Shown here: one piece after another, positions 9,171 to 17,726 of the stretch
How the letters are laid out: the number at the start of each line of letters is the position of its first letter
Position numbering within the stretch: position 1 is the stretch's first letter
Assembly (NCBI GenBank): GCA_052387955.1
Contig: JBQTIQ010000037.1
Location: 1 to 64,000, forward strand
Origin: JBQTIQ01 sp052387955
GTDB taxonomy: Bacteria > Actinomycetota > Acidimicrobiia > Acidimicrobiales > JACDCH01
DNA: 64,000 nucleotides
Direction: 5' to 3'
The notes under the pieces: model-generated
Databases searched by the model: none
What the model was told of the DNA's origin: nothing
What the model saw: the letters and a program-made list of their open reading frames with translations, nothing else
Made by a program: the position numbers and the translations under genes

Positions 9171-9297
9171 CTAGATTTGCTCGGTCCCGAGAAGGCTTGA
9201 CGTGTGACAAGTTCCGGGACCGAGCAGATGCCGACCGAGCGACCGCCAGGGAGCCGGACGGCGATGGGGGCCGGGGGGGCGCAGCCCCCCAGCTAAG
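9171..9297. repeat. Dispersed palindromic repeat, family 1, copy B
   Basis: An 11-bp perfect inverted repeat, GCTCGGTCCCG at 9179-9189 and CGGGACCGAGC at 9215-9225, encloses about 25 bases. It is followed by GACCGAGCGACCGCCAGGGA and a GGGGGGCGCAGCCCCCC hairpin ending in the rpmA stop codon. By eye the copy at 31159-31290 is nearly identical in inverse orientation. It fills the rpmA-obg intercistronic space. Confidence 0.85.
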
Positions 9298-9550
9298 AGA
9301 CGGGGGGCAGGACGTCGACGATGCGGCGGCCCCGGCGCTCGCCGAACTTCACCGAACCGCCGGCGGTGGCGAAGAGGGTGTCGTCGCCGCCTCGGCCCAC
9401 GTTCTCGCCCGGATGGAAGCGGGTGCCGCGCTGGCGCAGGATGATCGTGCCCGGTGTGACGACGGTGCCGTCATAGGTCTTGACGCCGAGGCGCTTGGAC
9501 TGCGAATCGCGGCCGTTCCGGGTCGAGCCGCCACCCTTGGTCTTCGACAT
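9293..9550 (-). CDS. rpmA: 50S ribosomal protein L27
   Basis: The 85-residue protein is L27 of the large ribosomal subunit, located near the peptidyl-transferase centre. It begins [19 protein letters not shown], giving the mature N-terminal GGG-rich stretch. The family core [20 protein letters not shown] and [20 protein letters not shown] follow. The start is fixed by the conserved N-terminus. Its ribosome-binding site (GGGAGGGA) sits directly after the family-2 repeat cassette that separates it from rplU, and its TAG stop lies inside the family-1 repeat. Confidence 0.97.
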   Translation of the reverse strand: MSKTKGGGSTRNGRDSQSKRLGVKTYDGTVVTPGTIILRQRGTRFHPGENVGRGGDDTLFATAGGSVKFGERRGRRIVDVLPPVS

Positions 9551-9563
9551 GTCATTCCCTCCC

Positions 9564-9676
9564 GTGGGGCTGCGCCCCACACCCATCGCCGAGGGGCTGC
9601 GCCCCACACCCATCGCCCCCGGGCGAGCTGGCGCTCGCGCCGGCGCCCTGAAGCCCTCGCTGCGCTCGCACTTCAG
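9564..9676 (-). repeat. Intercistronic hairpin cassette, family 2, in rplU-rpmA
   Basis: Read on the minus strand it begins with CTGAAGTGCGAGCG, whose TGA is the rplU stop codon. It continues through a GCGAGCGCCAGCTCGC hairpin and two copies of GTGGGGCGCAGCCCC, and ends next to the rpmA ribosome-binding site. The last unit is duplicated relative to other copies. A further partial unit (9680-9695) lies inside the last codons of rplU. Confidence 0.85.
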
Positions 9677-9996
9677 TCCCTCCCGTGGGGCTGCGTGATG
9701 CCGGTGATCTCGATGGTGTCGTACTGCTGGCGGTGGCCCCAGCGGCGCCGCGAACGGCTCTTGTGCTTGTACTTGAAGCCGATGACCTTGGGGCCCTTCG
9801 ACTCGCCCACCACCCGAGCGGTGACCGACACGCCGGCCAGCTCGGCCGGGGTGGAGAGCACCGTGTCGCCGTCGACCAGCAGGACGGGAGCGAGGTCGAC
9901 ATCGGAGCCGAGCTCGGCCCCCAGCCGCTCTACGTCGAGACGCTGGCCCTGTTGCACCCGGGCCTGCTTCCCGCCCGTCTTGATGACTGCATACAT
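9673..9996 (-). CDS. rplU: 50S ribosomal protein L21
   Basis: The 107-residue protein is L21 of the large subunit. It starts [20 protein letters not shown] and contains [20 protein letters not shown] and [14 protein letters not shown], the characteristic RNA-binding C-terminal region. The last five residues (QPHGRD) and the stop codon are encoded by family-2 repeat sequence, so the natural end of the protein may have been replaced by the repeat. L21 leads the rplU-rpmA-obg-proB run. RNase E/G, usually next to it, is displaced by a MarR/MFS pair. Confidence 0.96.
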   Translation of the reverse strand: MYAVIKTGGKQARVQQGQRLDVERLGAELGSDVDLAPVLLVDGDTVLSTPAELAGVSVTARVVGESKGPKVIGFKYKHKSRSRRRWGHRQQYDTIEITGITQPHGRD

Positions 9997-10042
9997 AAGG
10001 GGATGACTCTACCGGTCCCCTGCCGGCGACCGCCAAGCGCCC

Positions 10043-10624
10043 TCAGGGCGTGATCCTGGGGCCACCACCCGTGTGGGGCAGGGTGGTCTCGGTCGCGGGC
10101 ACCGGGTCGGCGCCGTCTTCGACCGGGCATTGCTCGGCGCAGTCGTCGGGGTCGCACAGCCGGCACAACGAATGGTCGGCCAGCTCGGGCGAGAGCCGGC
10201 CCAGGATCTCGTCGACGATCCCACCGAGCGCGTCCTGGCCTTCCGGGTGGAGCAGGGCGACGATCCCGTCGATCACGCGGTTGCGAGCGTCGATGACGAG
10301 CTGGCGGCGGCGCCGGCCGAGCGCGGTGAGGCGGACCTCGACGGCCCGTCGGTCGGTACCGGAGACGTGCCTGTCGACCAGCCCGGCCTCGGCCAACCGG
10401 TCGAGGGCCCGCACCGCCCCCGAGTGGCTGACGCGCAGCATGAGCGCCAGGTCCTCGACCCGCAGGCCAGGGGCAAGGCCGATCGTCATCAGGGCGTCGG
10501 GTGCCGCGCCGGTGAACCCCGACGCCTCCTCGATCGCGGCCCGCACCCGGTCGTCGACGACGGTGACGAGGGCACTGAGGCGGCGGACGGGGCGACCCAC
10601 GCCGAAACTGTATGACACGCTCAT
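10043..10624 (-). CDS. MarR-family regulator with C-terminal cysteine cluster
   Basis: The 193-residue winged-helix protein carries the MarR DNA-binding region (LRVSHSGAVRALDRLAEAGL, then the DRRAVEVRLTALG wing) at residues about 55-110. The tail is unusual: SLCRLCDPDDCAEQCPVED near residues 150-170 has four Cys and could hold a metal or Fe-S cluster, or act as a redox switch. It is divergent from an MFS transporter with only about 14 bases between starts, so it probably represses that gene and itself. A GTG at 10600 is an alternative start that would leave the TATGA-N5-TCATA operator candidate upstream. Confidence 0.85.
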   Translation of the reverse strand: MSVSYSFGVGRPVRRLSALVTVVDDRVRAAIEEASGFTGAAPDALMTIGLAPGLRVEDLALMLRVSHSGAVRALDRLAEAGLVDRHVSGTDRRAVEVRLTALGRRRRQLVIDARNRVIDGIVALLHPEGQDALGGIVDEILGRLSPELADHSLCRLCDPDDCAEQCPVEDGADPVPATETTLPHTGGGPRITP

Positions 10625-10625
10625 A
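10611..10625. promoter_or_regulatory. Candidate operator between marR-type gene and MFS gene
   Basis: A perfect TATGA / TCATA inverted repeat with a five-base spacer lies in the divergent intergenic space and overlaps the first codon of the regulator. The A/T content is strikingly high for this genome. Its position and symmetry suit a dimeric winged-helix repressor; binding is inferred. Confidence 0.5.
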
Positions 10626-10638
10626 TGTCGTCGCTACC

Positions 10639-11997
10639 ATGCGGCCCGTGCGTGGACCGACCAGGACCGCCGGCGGCTCGGCCATCTCCCTGCGGGTTGC
10701 CGGGTTCCTGGGAGCCGAGGCCCTGAGCGCCATCGGCTCCTGGGCCACGATCGTGGCCATCTGGGGTTACGCCGCCTACGAGTACGACGCCTCGGCGGCG
10801 GACCTGTCGCTCTTCGGCGTTGCCTTCGGGGTCCCGGGCGTCGTGCTCGGCCCGGTGACCGGCGCGGTGATCGACCGCCTCGGGCCCAAGCCGACGTTGG
10901 TGATCGCCAAGGTGATCGGCGTCGTGGCGTCGCTGGCCCTGCTCGTGGCCGACGACTTCGTCGCGCTGGCCCTGCTGAGCGCCCTTCACGGCGTGTCGAT
11001 GGCGTTGACCCTGCCCACGCTCCAGGCGATGCCCCCGCGCCTCGTCGACGAGGAGCACCTCGCCCGCACCAACGCCCTGGTCTCGCTCACCGACGAGATC
11101 GCCCTCGTGCTCGGGCCGGTGGCGGCCGGCGTCGGCATCGCCGCTTTCGGGTTCCGGGGCGCGTTCGTGTTCGACGCGGTCACCTACGGCATCGGCCTGC
11201 TGGCCCTGCCCCTGGTCCGGGCCCGGCCGGTGGCGGCCGCCGACGGCGAGGAGGAAGCGCCGACGGTGCGGCTGCGCGACGCGCTCGAGGGATGGCGCCT
11301 GATCGTGCGCTCGGGGATGCTGCGGCGCACCGTCGCCTGCACGTTCACGGTCCATCTGCTCTACGGCATGGCCCTGCTGGCCGAGCCGCTGTACGTGCGC
11401 GACGTGCTCGGGCGGTCCGAGCAGGTGTTCGCCGCCCTGCAGACCGTCTTCGGCGTCTGCCTGGTGGCCGGGGGCCTCGTCGCCGCCCGCAGCGGCGAAC
11501 GGATGGCCTCCTTCGGCTGGGTCGCGCTCGGGACCGGCGTCTCCGGCGTCACCGCCATCGTCTACCTGGGGACCCCCTGGGTCACCGTCGCCTTTGCCGG
11601 GGTGGCGCTGTGGGGCGTCGCCACCGCGATCATCTCGGGCCCGTCGCGCACGCTGCTCCAGCGGTCCAGCCCCCAGCGCGCCCACGGTCGCGTGATGGCG
11701 GCCGACTACGTCGTCGCCAGCAGCGGCGAGCTCCTCGGCCTCGGCGTCGCCGGCGTGCTCGTCGGCGCCTTCGGGGTCCGGTGGCCGGTCGTCGGCCTCG
11801 GCCTCGCCGCCGCGGTCACGGCGTGCTGGCTCGCCTCCTCCGCCCGCCGCGACCCGGACCGCCCCGGCCCGTCAACTGCGCGGGAAAAGCGCCTCGTCGA
11901 AGACGACGCCGCGGCCGTCGCAGGTCGGGCAGCCGGAGGTGACCGACTCGAGGAGGCCCTCGCCGATGCGTTTGCGGGTCATCTCGACCAGGCCTAG
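10639..11997 (+). CDS. MFS transporter
   Basis: The 452-residue protein has twelve predicted hydrophobic segments and the MFS loop 2-3 signature-like GAVIDRLGPKPTLVIAKVIG. This is the pattern of the Enterobactin-exporter/MFS_3 drug-efflux group. The substrate is unknown. The last 40 residues are hydrophilic and run antisense over the 3' end of the RNase E/G gene (126-base tail-to-tail overlap), so the end of the protein is not conserved-looking and may be a read-on tail. The start at 10639 is chosen because it gives a short cytoplasmic N-terminus; the frame is open back to 10612. Regulation by the divergent MarR protein is likely. Confidence 0.85.
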   Translation: MRPVRGPTRTAGGSAISLRVAGFLGAEALSAIGSWATIVAIWGYAAYEYDASAADLSLFGVAFGVPGVVLGPVTGAVIDRLGPKPTLVIAKVIGVVASLALLVADDFVALALLSALHGVSMALTLPTLQAMPPRLVDEEHLARTNALVSLTDEIALVLGPVAAGVGIAAFGFRGAFVFDAVTYGIGLLALPLVRARPVAAADGEEEAPTVRLRDALEGWRLIVRSGMLRRTVACTFTVHLLYGMALLAEPLYVRDVLGRSEQVFAALQTVFGVCLVAGGLVAARSGERMASFGWVALGTGVSGVTAIVYLGTPWVTVAFAGVALWGVATAIISGPSRTLLQRSSPQRAHGRVMAADYVVASSGELLGLGVAGVLVGAFGVRWPVVGLGLAAAVTACWLASSARRDPDRPGPSTAREKRLVEDDAAAVAGRAAGGDRLEEALADAFAGHLDQA

Positions 11998-13845
11998 CTC
12001 GGAGATCTCGAACACCTGGGTGCGGGTCTTGTCCCGGGCCAGGGCGTCACGGAAGGCCCGGATCACCTGGTCCCGGTTACCCCGGACCTCCATGTCGATG
12101 AAGTCGACGACGATGATCCCGCCGATGTCGCGCAGGCGCAGCTGGCGGGCCACCTCGACCGCGGCCTCCATGTTGTTCTTGAACACCGTCTCCTCGAGGC
12201 TCGAGGTGCCCACGTTCTTGCCCGTGTTCACGTCGATCACGGTCAGGGCCTCGGTGTGCTCGATGATCAACGAGCCTCCCGAGGGCAACCAGACCTTGCG
12301 GTCGAGTGCCTTGTGCAACTGCTCCTGCACGTGGAACCGCTCGAAGAGGGGGAGGGCCTCGGTCTCGACGTCGTAGAACTGCACCCGATCGGCCAGGGCC
12401 GGCGAGATCGACGTCACATAGTCGCGGACGTCCTCGTAGAGGCCGAGGTCGTCGATGACGATGGCGCGGTAGTCGGCGTTGAACTCCTCCCGGATGACCC
12501 GGACGGCCATGTCGGGTTCCCGGTAGAGCAGGCGGGGCGCCGGCGAGCGGGCCGCCAGCGCCTCGATCTGGCGCCACTGCGACACCAGCCGGCGCACGTC
12601 GCGTTCGATCTCTTCGGAAGTGACGTTCTCGGCCGCGGTGCGCACGATGACGCCGTGCTCGGCCGGTTTGACCGTGTCGAGCACGGCCCGCAGACGCTTG
12701 CGCTCGTCGTCGGGCAGGCGCTTGGAGATCCCGTAGGTGCCGCTGTTGGGGATCAGGACGACGAACCGCCCGGGCAGGGACACCTCCTGGGTGAGCCGGG
12801 CGCCCTTGTGGCCGATGGGGTTCTTGGTGATCTGGCACACGATGGTCTGGCGAGGCTTGAGCAACTGCTCGATGCGCAGCTCGCCGCGGCCCTTCTCGAC
12901 CACGTCCTCGGCGTCGTACTGCACGTCGCCCCGGTACAGCACCGCGTTCTTCGGCGTGCCGATGTCGACGAAGGCGGCTTCCATGCCCGGGAGCACGTTC
13001 TGGATGCGCCCGACATAGATGTTGCCGTGGATCTGGAAGATGTCGTCGGTGGGCTTGGACACGTAGTGCTCGATGAGCGCCCGCCCCTCGACCACCGCCA
13101 TCTGCGTGGCCTTCTCGTGCACGTGCACGCACATCTGGTAACGCCCGACCGGGCGCCCCTTGCGCTCCCGGCCCCGGCGGCTCTCGAGGACGTCGTCGTC
13201 GAGCTCCAGGGGGTCCTCATCGACGAGCACCGCCTCGATGGGACGGTTCGAGAGCCGATCCGGGCCGGCACTGCGGGCGCCGGCGCCGGCGCCCCCACCC
13301 CGGGCTTCGCCGCCACCACCGCCACCGCTGCTGGCACCCCGGCCCCGGCCGCCGCGCCGGCGCCGGCGCTTGCGCCCGGGCTGCGCGGGGGCGGCCGAGG
13401 GCCCGTTCGAACGGGCGCTCGTCACCTCGGTGCCACCAGCTTGCTCGGCGTCGGCCTCCGGCGCCGGCCGGGTGTCGCCGATACGCGGGCGCCCGATGGG
13501 CGGGGCGCCTTCGGCGGGCGAGGAGTTCGACGGCGCTTTGCGGACCAGGGCCCGTTCGCTCACCGCGGGGTCCCTCGGCCGGTTCTCGCTGATGCGCTCG
13601 GGCAGCTCGTCGGGCAGGCGGCTGTCGGCGCCACCGCCCGCGGCGGTGGCCTCGGCGCCGGCGGCGCGGCTGCGGTTGCGGTTCCGCCCGCCTCGGTTGC
13701 CACGGCGGCGCGCGTTTCGCGACGGCCGGGCTTGGCCGTCGGGACGGGGCCGGTCGGGTGGTGCGGAGCTCGCGCCAGCGTCAGCCGGGGGAGCGGGAGC
13801 GGGACGGCCCTCCGGCCTGGGGCCGGGGACTGCGGGTTCGGACAT
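11872..13845 (-). CDS. Rne/Rng-family ribonuclease (RNase E/G)
   Basis: The 657-residue endoribonuclease processes and degrades RNA. Residues 1-225 are a long basic, Pro/Gly/Arg-rich low-complexity region, probably RNA-binding. The catalytic core follows: an S1 domain around GNIYVGRIQNVLPGMEAAFV, the active-site aspartates in VIDVNTGKNVG and GGIIVVDFIDMEVRGNRDQV, and the zinc-link CPTCDGRG close to the end. There is almost nothing after the zinc link, as in RNase G-like actinobacterial enzymes. The ATG is preceded by AAGGGA. It follows the TIGR03936 gene by 15 bases. Confidence 0.93.
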   Translation of the reverse strand: MSEPAVPGPRPEGRPAPAPPADAGASSAPPDRPRPDGQARPSRNARRRGNRGGRNRNRSRAAGAEATAAGGGADSRLPDELPERISENRPRDPAVSERALVRKAPSNSSPAEGAPPIGRPRIGDTRPAPEADAEQAGGTEVTSARSNGPSAAPAQPGRKRRRRRGGRGRGASSGGGGGGEARGGGAGAGARSAGPDRLSNRPIEAVLVDEDPLELDDDVLESRRGRERKGRPVGRYQMCVHVHEKATQMAVVEGRALIEHYVSKPTDDIFQIHGNIYVGRIQNVLPGMEAAFVDIGTPKNAVLYRGDVQYDAEDVVEKGRGELRIEQLLKPRQTIVCQITKNPIGHKGARLTQEVSLPGRFVVLIPNSGTYGISKRLPDDERKRLRAVLDTVKPAEHGVIVRTAAENVTSEEIERDVRRLVSQWRQIEALAARSPAPRLLYREPDMAVRVIREEFNADYRAIVIDDLGLYEDVRDYVTSISPALADRVQFYDVETEALPLFERFHVQEQLHKALDRKVWLPSGGSLIIEHTEALTVIDVNTGKNVGTSSLEETVFKNNMEAAVEVARQLRLRDIGGIIVVDFIDMEVRGNRDQVIRAFRDALARDKTRTQVFEISELGLVEMTRKRIGEGLLESVTSGCPTCDGRGVVFDEALFPRS

Positions 13846-13860
13846 CGGGGCGTTCCCTTC

Positions 13861-14646
13861 TCATGACGCACGCAGTTCCGTGCGCGGCGCCGCGGGCGGT
13901 GGCGCGGGGAGCGAGAGGGGCTCCCGGCGCGCGCTGCCTGGCGCGAAGGTCCACTGGTGATGCCGGCAGGTGCGTTCCTCGGTGAGGCCGTCGCCCAGGA
14001 GGGCGATCAGCTCCGAAGGGCGCAGGGCCCGGGGCTGGGTGGCCAGTTCGGCCTCCACCACGGGCCCGGCCGGCAGGCGGTACTCGTGCTCCCCTTCCGG
14101 GGGCGGGACGACGGGGCCCTCGACCACCGCCGCCGCGAGCACGGCGGGGCGTACGTCGTCGGTGACGGGCTGGCCCTTGCGCTCGCGGGTGACGACCAGC
14201 GAGTCGGCGGCGAGGACCCGGGCAATGTGCGAGGCAAGGGCGCCGGCGCCGGGCCCGCCCACCTCGATGCGCCACGTGCAGCTGGTGACCGCCTGCTGCA
14301 ACGACAAGGTCCCGGCCTCGATCTCGGCCGCGGCCTGCGCCCGTAGGCCTACGGGCAGGCAGCCGTCGATCCGGCCCAGGAACTCCTCCGGGTCGAAGCC
14401 GCCGGCGAGCGGTCGTCCCCCGGTGCCGCCGTCGGCGTCGAGCTCGATGTCGAGGTACTCGCCGAGCGATTCGGCGCCGGTGGGCAACGCCAGCCCGAAG
14501 CTCAGCTTGGGATGGGGGGAGAAGCCCTCGCTGTAGGCGACGGGCAGGGACGCCCGGCGCAGTCCCCGCTCCCAGGCACGGGCCACGTCGCGGTGGCTGA
14601 CGAAGCGGACCTTGCCGACCTTCGAGAAGCGGACCCGGACCTTCAT
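13861..14646 (-). CDS. TIGR03936-family radical-SAM-associated protein (DUF2344)
   Basis: The 261-residue product matches the DUF2344 family: KVRVRFSKVGKVRFVSHRD at the start and AYSEGFSPHPKLSFGLALPTG soon after. Its exact function is not established. It is nearly always encoded beside or fused to the TIGR03960 radical SAM protein, which suggests a shared RNA- or protein-modification role. The ATG at 14646 overlaps the upstream stop (ATGA), and the frame upstream of it is antisense noise. The last 30 residues are rich in Pro/Ala and basic. Confidence 0.88.
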   Translation of the reverse strand: MKVRVRFSKVGKVRFVSHRDVARAWERGLRRASLPVAYSEGFSPHPKLSFGLALPTGAESLGEYLDIELDADGGTGGRPLAGGFDPEEFLGRIDGCLPVGLRAQAAAEIEAGTLSLQQAVTSCTWRIEVGGPGAGALASHIARVLAADSLVVTRERKGQPVTDDVRPAVLAAAVVEGPVVPPPEGEHEYRLPAGPVVEAELATQPRALRPSELIALLGDGLTEERTCRHHQWTFAPGSARREPLSLPAPPPAAPRTELRAS

Positions 14647-16592
14647 ACCGTTACCGGCTTGCGGCCGGCGATGGCGACCGGCACCTGGCCGCCCCGGGAA
14701 AGGTCCTGGCCGGTCCCCTGGCTCCCCCCGGCCGGGGCGGTGGCCGAGGCCACCACGTGCTCGATCCCGTAGCCGGTGCAGGCGCCGCAGTCGTAGCAAG
14801 GGGTCCAGCGGCAGTCGGGCAGGCCGACCTCGGCCAAGGCGTCACGCCAGTCCTGCCACAGGAAGTCCTTGTGCAGCCCGGCCGAGAGGTGGTCCCAGGG
14901 AAGGACCTCGTCCTCCCGGCGGTGGCGGTGGACGTACCAGTCGACGCTCAGCCCGTGCTCGGCCATGGCCGTCTCCCACAACCGCACGTCGAAGTGCTCG
15001 GACCACTCCTGGAACACGCCACCAGCCCGCCACACCGCCTCGATCACCGGCCCGAGGCGGCGGTCGCCCCTCGAGGCCAGGCCTTCGGCCAGCGAGGCCC
15101 GTGAGTCGTGCCAGCTCAGCTGCACGCCCTTGTCACGGCGCAGGTCGTCCCGGAGCAGGTTGACCTTGCGGCTCAGCTCGGTGACCGTGTTCTGGCCGAA
15201 CCACTGGAACGGGGTGAAGGGCTTGGGGACGAAGCCGCCGACGGAGACCTTGACCGAGGCGCCCCTCTGATGGGAACGGCCGATCTTGGCCACGTTGCGG
15301 CCGAGCTCGGCGATCCCCAGCGTGTCCTCGTCGGTCTCGGTCGGTAGACCGGTGAGGAAGTACAGCTTCAGCCGCCGCCACCCCTGTGAGTAGGCAGACT
15401 CGACCGCGGTGTAGAGGTCTTCCTCGGTGATGAGCTTGTTGATGACCTGGCGCATGCGCCAGGTCCCGGCCTCGGGGGCGAAGGTCAGCCCCGTGCGCCG
15501 TGCCCGCTGGATCTGGGCGGCGAGGCCGACGGTGAAGGCGTCGACCCGCAGGCTGGGCAGGCTCACCGTGGTGAGGCCGCCGCACAGCGACCCGTCGTCG
15601 ACGGCGGAGCGGACGACCTCGTCGATACCGGAGAAGTCGGCGGTGGAGAGGCTGGTGAGCGCCACCTCGTCGTAGCCGGTACGGGCCAGCCCGCTGCGGA
15701 CCATCGAACGGACCTGCTCGGCCGGTCGTTCTCGCACCGGCCTGGTGATCATGCCCGCCTGGCAGAACCGGCACCCGCGGGTGCAGCCCCGGAAGACCTC
15801 GACGTTGAGCCGGTCGTGCACCACCTCGGTGAGCGGTACCAGCTGGTTGCGGGGGTAAGGCCACGCCGCCAGGTCGGCGATGGTGCGCTTCTCGACGACG
15901 GCCGGCGCCTCGGGCACCTGGGGAGTGACGGCCACCAGGCGATCGCCGTCGAACTCGCAGTCGTAGAGCGACGGGACGTAGACCCCGGGGATGGTGGCGA
16001 GGTCGCGCAGTACACCCCGTCGGCTGGCCCGGCCCCCCTTCTTCCAGGCGGCGAGGACCTCGGTGATCTCGCTGACGACCTCTTCGCCGTCGCCCAGCAC
16101 CACGAAGTCCAGGAAGTCGGCGAGGGGCTCGGGGTTGTACGTGCAGTGCCCGCCGGCGGCGACCAGGGGGTCGCCCGGTGCCCGCGCCGCGGCCCGGACG
16201 GGGACGCCGGCCAGGTCGATGCAGTTGAGGACGTTGGTGTAGACGAGCTCGGCCGACAGGTTGAAGGCCAGCACGTCGAACTCACCGGCCGGCCGATGGG
16301 TGTCGACGCTGAAGAGGGGCAGGCCGCGGGACCGGAGCAGGGTGTCGAGGTCGCCCCACGGGGCATAGGCCCGTTCGGCGACGGCGTCGGCTCGCTCGTT
16401 GAGGATCTCGTAGAGGATCTGGAGGCCCTGGTTGGGCAGGCCGATCTCGTAGGTGTCGGGGTAGGTGAGCAACCAGGCCACTTTGTGGGGGCCATGGGTC
16501 GGCACGATGGCGCCGTCCTCGCACCCGATGTAGCGGGCCGGCTTCGCCACGTGGGCCAGCAGAGGCTCGAGCTCGGCCCAGATCGAGGTCAT
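14643..16592 (-). CDS. TIGR03960-family B12-binding-type radical SAM protein
   Basis: The 649-residue product belongs to the TIGR03960 group. An N-terminal cobalamin-binding-like domain (residues about 30-200) precedes the radical SAM barrel, whose 4Fe-4S motif is CTRGCRFCQAG near residue 275. The C-terminal region carries CYDCGACTGYG, a second Cys cluster typical of the family. It is probably an RNA or protein methylthiolase-like enzyme, but the substrate is unknown. The start at 16592 (MTSIWAELEPLL) is chosen over the longer frame because it fits the family. It overlaps the TIGR03936 gene and heads the conserved run toward RNase E/G. Confidence 0.9.
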   Translation of the reverse strand: MTSIWAELEPLLAHVAKPARYIGCEDGAIVPTHGPHKVAWLLTYPDTYEIGLPNQGLQILYEILNERADAVAERAYAPWGDLDTLLRSRGLPLFSVDTHRPAGEFDVLAFNLSAELVYTNVLNCIDLAGVPVRAAARAPGDPLVAAGGHCTYNPEPLADFLDFVVLGDGEEVVSEITEVLAAWKKGGRASRRGVLRDLATIPGVYVPSLYDCEFDGDRLVAVTPQVPEAPAVVEKRTIADLAAWPYPRNQLVPLTEVVHDRLNVEVFRGCTRGCRFCQAGMITRPVRERPAEQVRSMVRSGLARTGYDEVALTSLSTADFSGIDEVVRSAVDDGSLCGGLTTVSLPSLRVDAFTVGLAAQIQRARRTGLTFAPEAGTWRMRQVINKLITEEDLYTAVESAYSQGWRRLKLYFLTGLPTETDEDTLGIAELGRNVAKIGRSHQRGASVKVSVGGFVPKPFTPFQWFGQNTVTELSRKVNLLRDDLRRDKGVQLSWHDSRASLAEGLASRGDRRLGPVIEAVWRAGGVFQEWSEHFDVRLWETAMAEHGLSVDWYVHRHRREDEVLPWDHLSAGLHKDFLWQDWRDALAEVGLPDCRWTPCYDCGACTGYGIEHVVASATAPAGGSQGTGQDLSRGGQVPVAIAGRKPVTV

Positions 16593-16775
16593 GACGATGG
16601 CAAGGCTACCGGAGCTACCGCCGATGCCCGGAACGGATGTTCCCGGCACGACCGCGCCGGGCGGCCCTCTGGGGAGGCAGGAGCGCAGCGACGGCTGCTG
16701 CAGACGAGCCAGAGCGGTCGCCCGCAGCCGACCAGCGAGCAGTCGCCGGGAGGCGCTGGCCGCTCGCCGCGGGCG

Positions 16776-17594
16776 TCACACCCAGGAACGGCCGACCGGT
16801 GCGCTCATCCGGGCGAGGGCACCGTCGAGCAGCTCCTGGTGCCAGCGACGGAACTCTTCGGGGGTGATGCCGTGCTCGGACGCCACCTCGCTGTCACTGC
16901 GCTCGCGGCTGATGGCATCGAGGACGATGCGCAGCTTCTCCTCGGCCAGGAAGCCCGCTGATGTTCCCGAGTTCTGGGTGGGCTGGGCGGTGTCGGGGCC
17001 GCACACGAGCCGGCCGCCCTTGGCCGCGCAGATGAGGACCAGGGCACCAGCCAACAGGATGAAGTCCTTCACGACGTACTGGCCTTCGAGGGTGGGCTCC
17101 ACCCCGTCGAAGAGGCGTCCGGGTAACAGGACGAGCGGCGCGAGGATGCCGAGCAGCTGGAGGCCCAGGGCGTAGGCCGCCAGCCGGAGCAGGAGGCCGG
17201 TTACGAGGAGGAGCCCCACCGCGCACTCGACGAGGCCGGTGAGCAGCACCGCGGTGCGGCCCGAGATGATGTCGAAGGTGAGGATCTCGACCGTCTTCAT
17301 CACCAGGTCCTCGGCCGGGCTGCGCCCGGGAAAGAGCTTCAGCGCCCCGAAGTAGACGAACACGGCGCCGACGCTGACGCGCAGGAACAGCAGGCTGCGG
17401 CCGACCAGGAACCGGTGCGCGGTGGCCTCGAGCATGGCCAGCCGCGATGCCGGCGGCTTCGGCCGCGGGAGCGGCGCCGCAGGGGTCGGGGCCGCGGGGG
17501 TCGGGGCCGCGGGCGGCCGGATCCGTTCGGCGCGCAGCGGGCGAGGCCGAACGAGGGGCCGGGCCCCGCTGCCGTGCTGACCGGGAGCGTCCAT
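16776..17594 (-). CDS. DoxX-like membrane protein with C-terminal HTH-like domain
   Basis: The 272-residue product has three parts. Residues 1-50 are Pro/Ala/Arg-rich and may be a false extension; an ATG at 17435 is an alternative start giving about 219 residues. Residues about 65-200 form four hydrophobic helices of the DoxX/DoxD-like type, with VYFGALKLFPGRSPAEDLV. Residues about 215-262 (FLAEEKLRIVLDAISRERSD, then EHGITPEEFRRWHQELL) look like the helix-turn-helix seen in IS3-type OrfA or DUF1153 proteins. This join is unusual. The function is unknown; the membrane part may be a quinone-linked or stress protein. Confidence 0.65.
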   Translation of the reverse strand: MDAPGQHGSGARPLVRPRPLRAERIRPPAAPTPAAPTPAAPLPRPKPPASRLAMLEATAHRFLVGRSLLFLRVSVGAVFVYFGALKLFPGRSPAEDLVMKTVEILTFDIISGRTAVLLTGLVECAVGLLLVTGLLLRLAAYALGLQLLGILAPLVLLPGRLFDGVEPTLEGQYVVKDFILLAGALVLICAAKGGRLVCGPDTAQPTQNSGTSAGFLAEEKLRIVLDAISRERSDSEVASEHGITPEEFRRWHQELLDGALARMSAPVGRSWV

Positions 17595-17726
17595 CAGCTG
17601 TTCTTCGGCGCCGGGACGGGCCTCAGATCACCCACCGGACCGTTCCGCTGGCCCAGGCACGAAGGAAGTACGGCCCCGGGCCCCGTGAGAGCCACGGGTC
17701 TCCGAAGAGTTGTGGGACACCGGACA

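Noticed and set aside
9564..9700. CRISPR-like array of repeated GGGGCTGCGCCCC units
   Set aside because: The units are palindromic, irregularly spaced and lack unique spacers of constant length; they belong to the intercistronic cassette.
16776..16950. IS3-type transposase fragment
   Set aside because: Only a single HTH-like stretch is seen, in frame with a membrane protein; no inverted repeats, catalytic domain or target duplication are visible.
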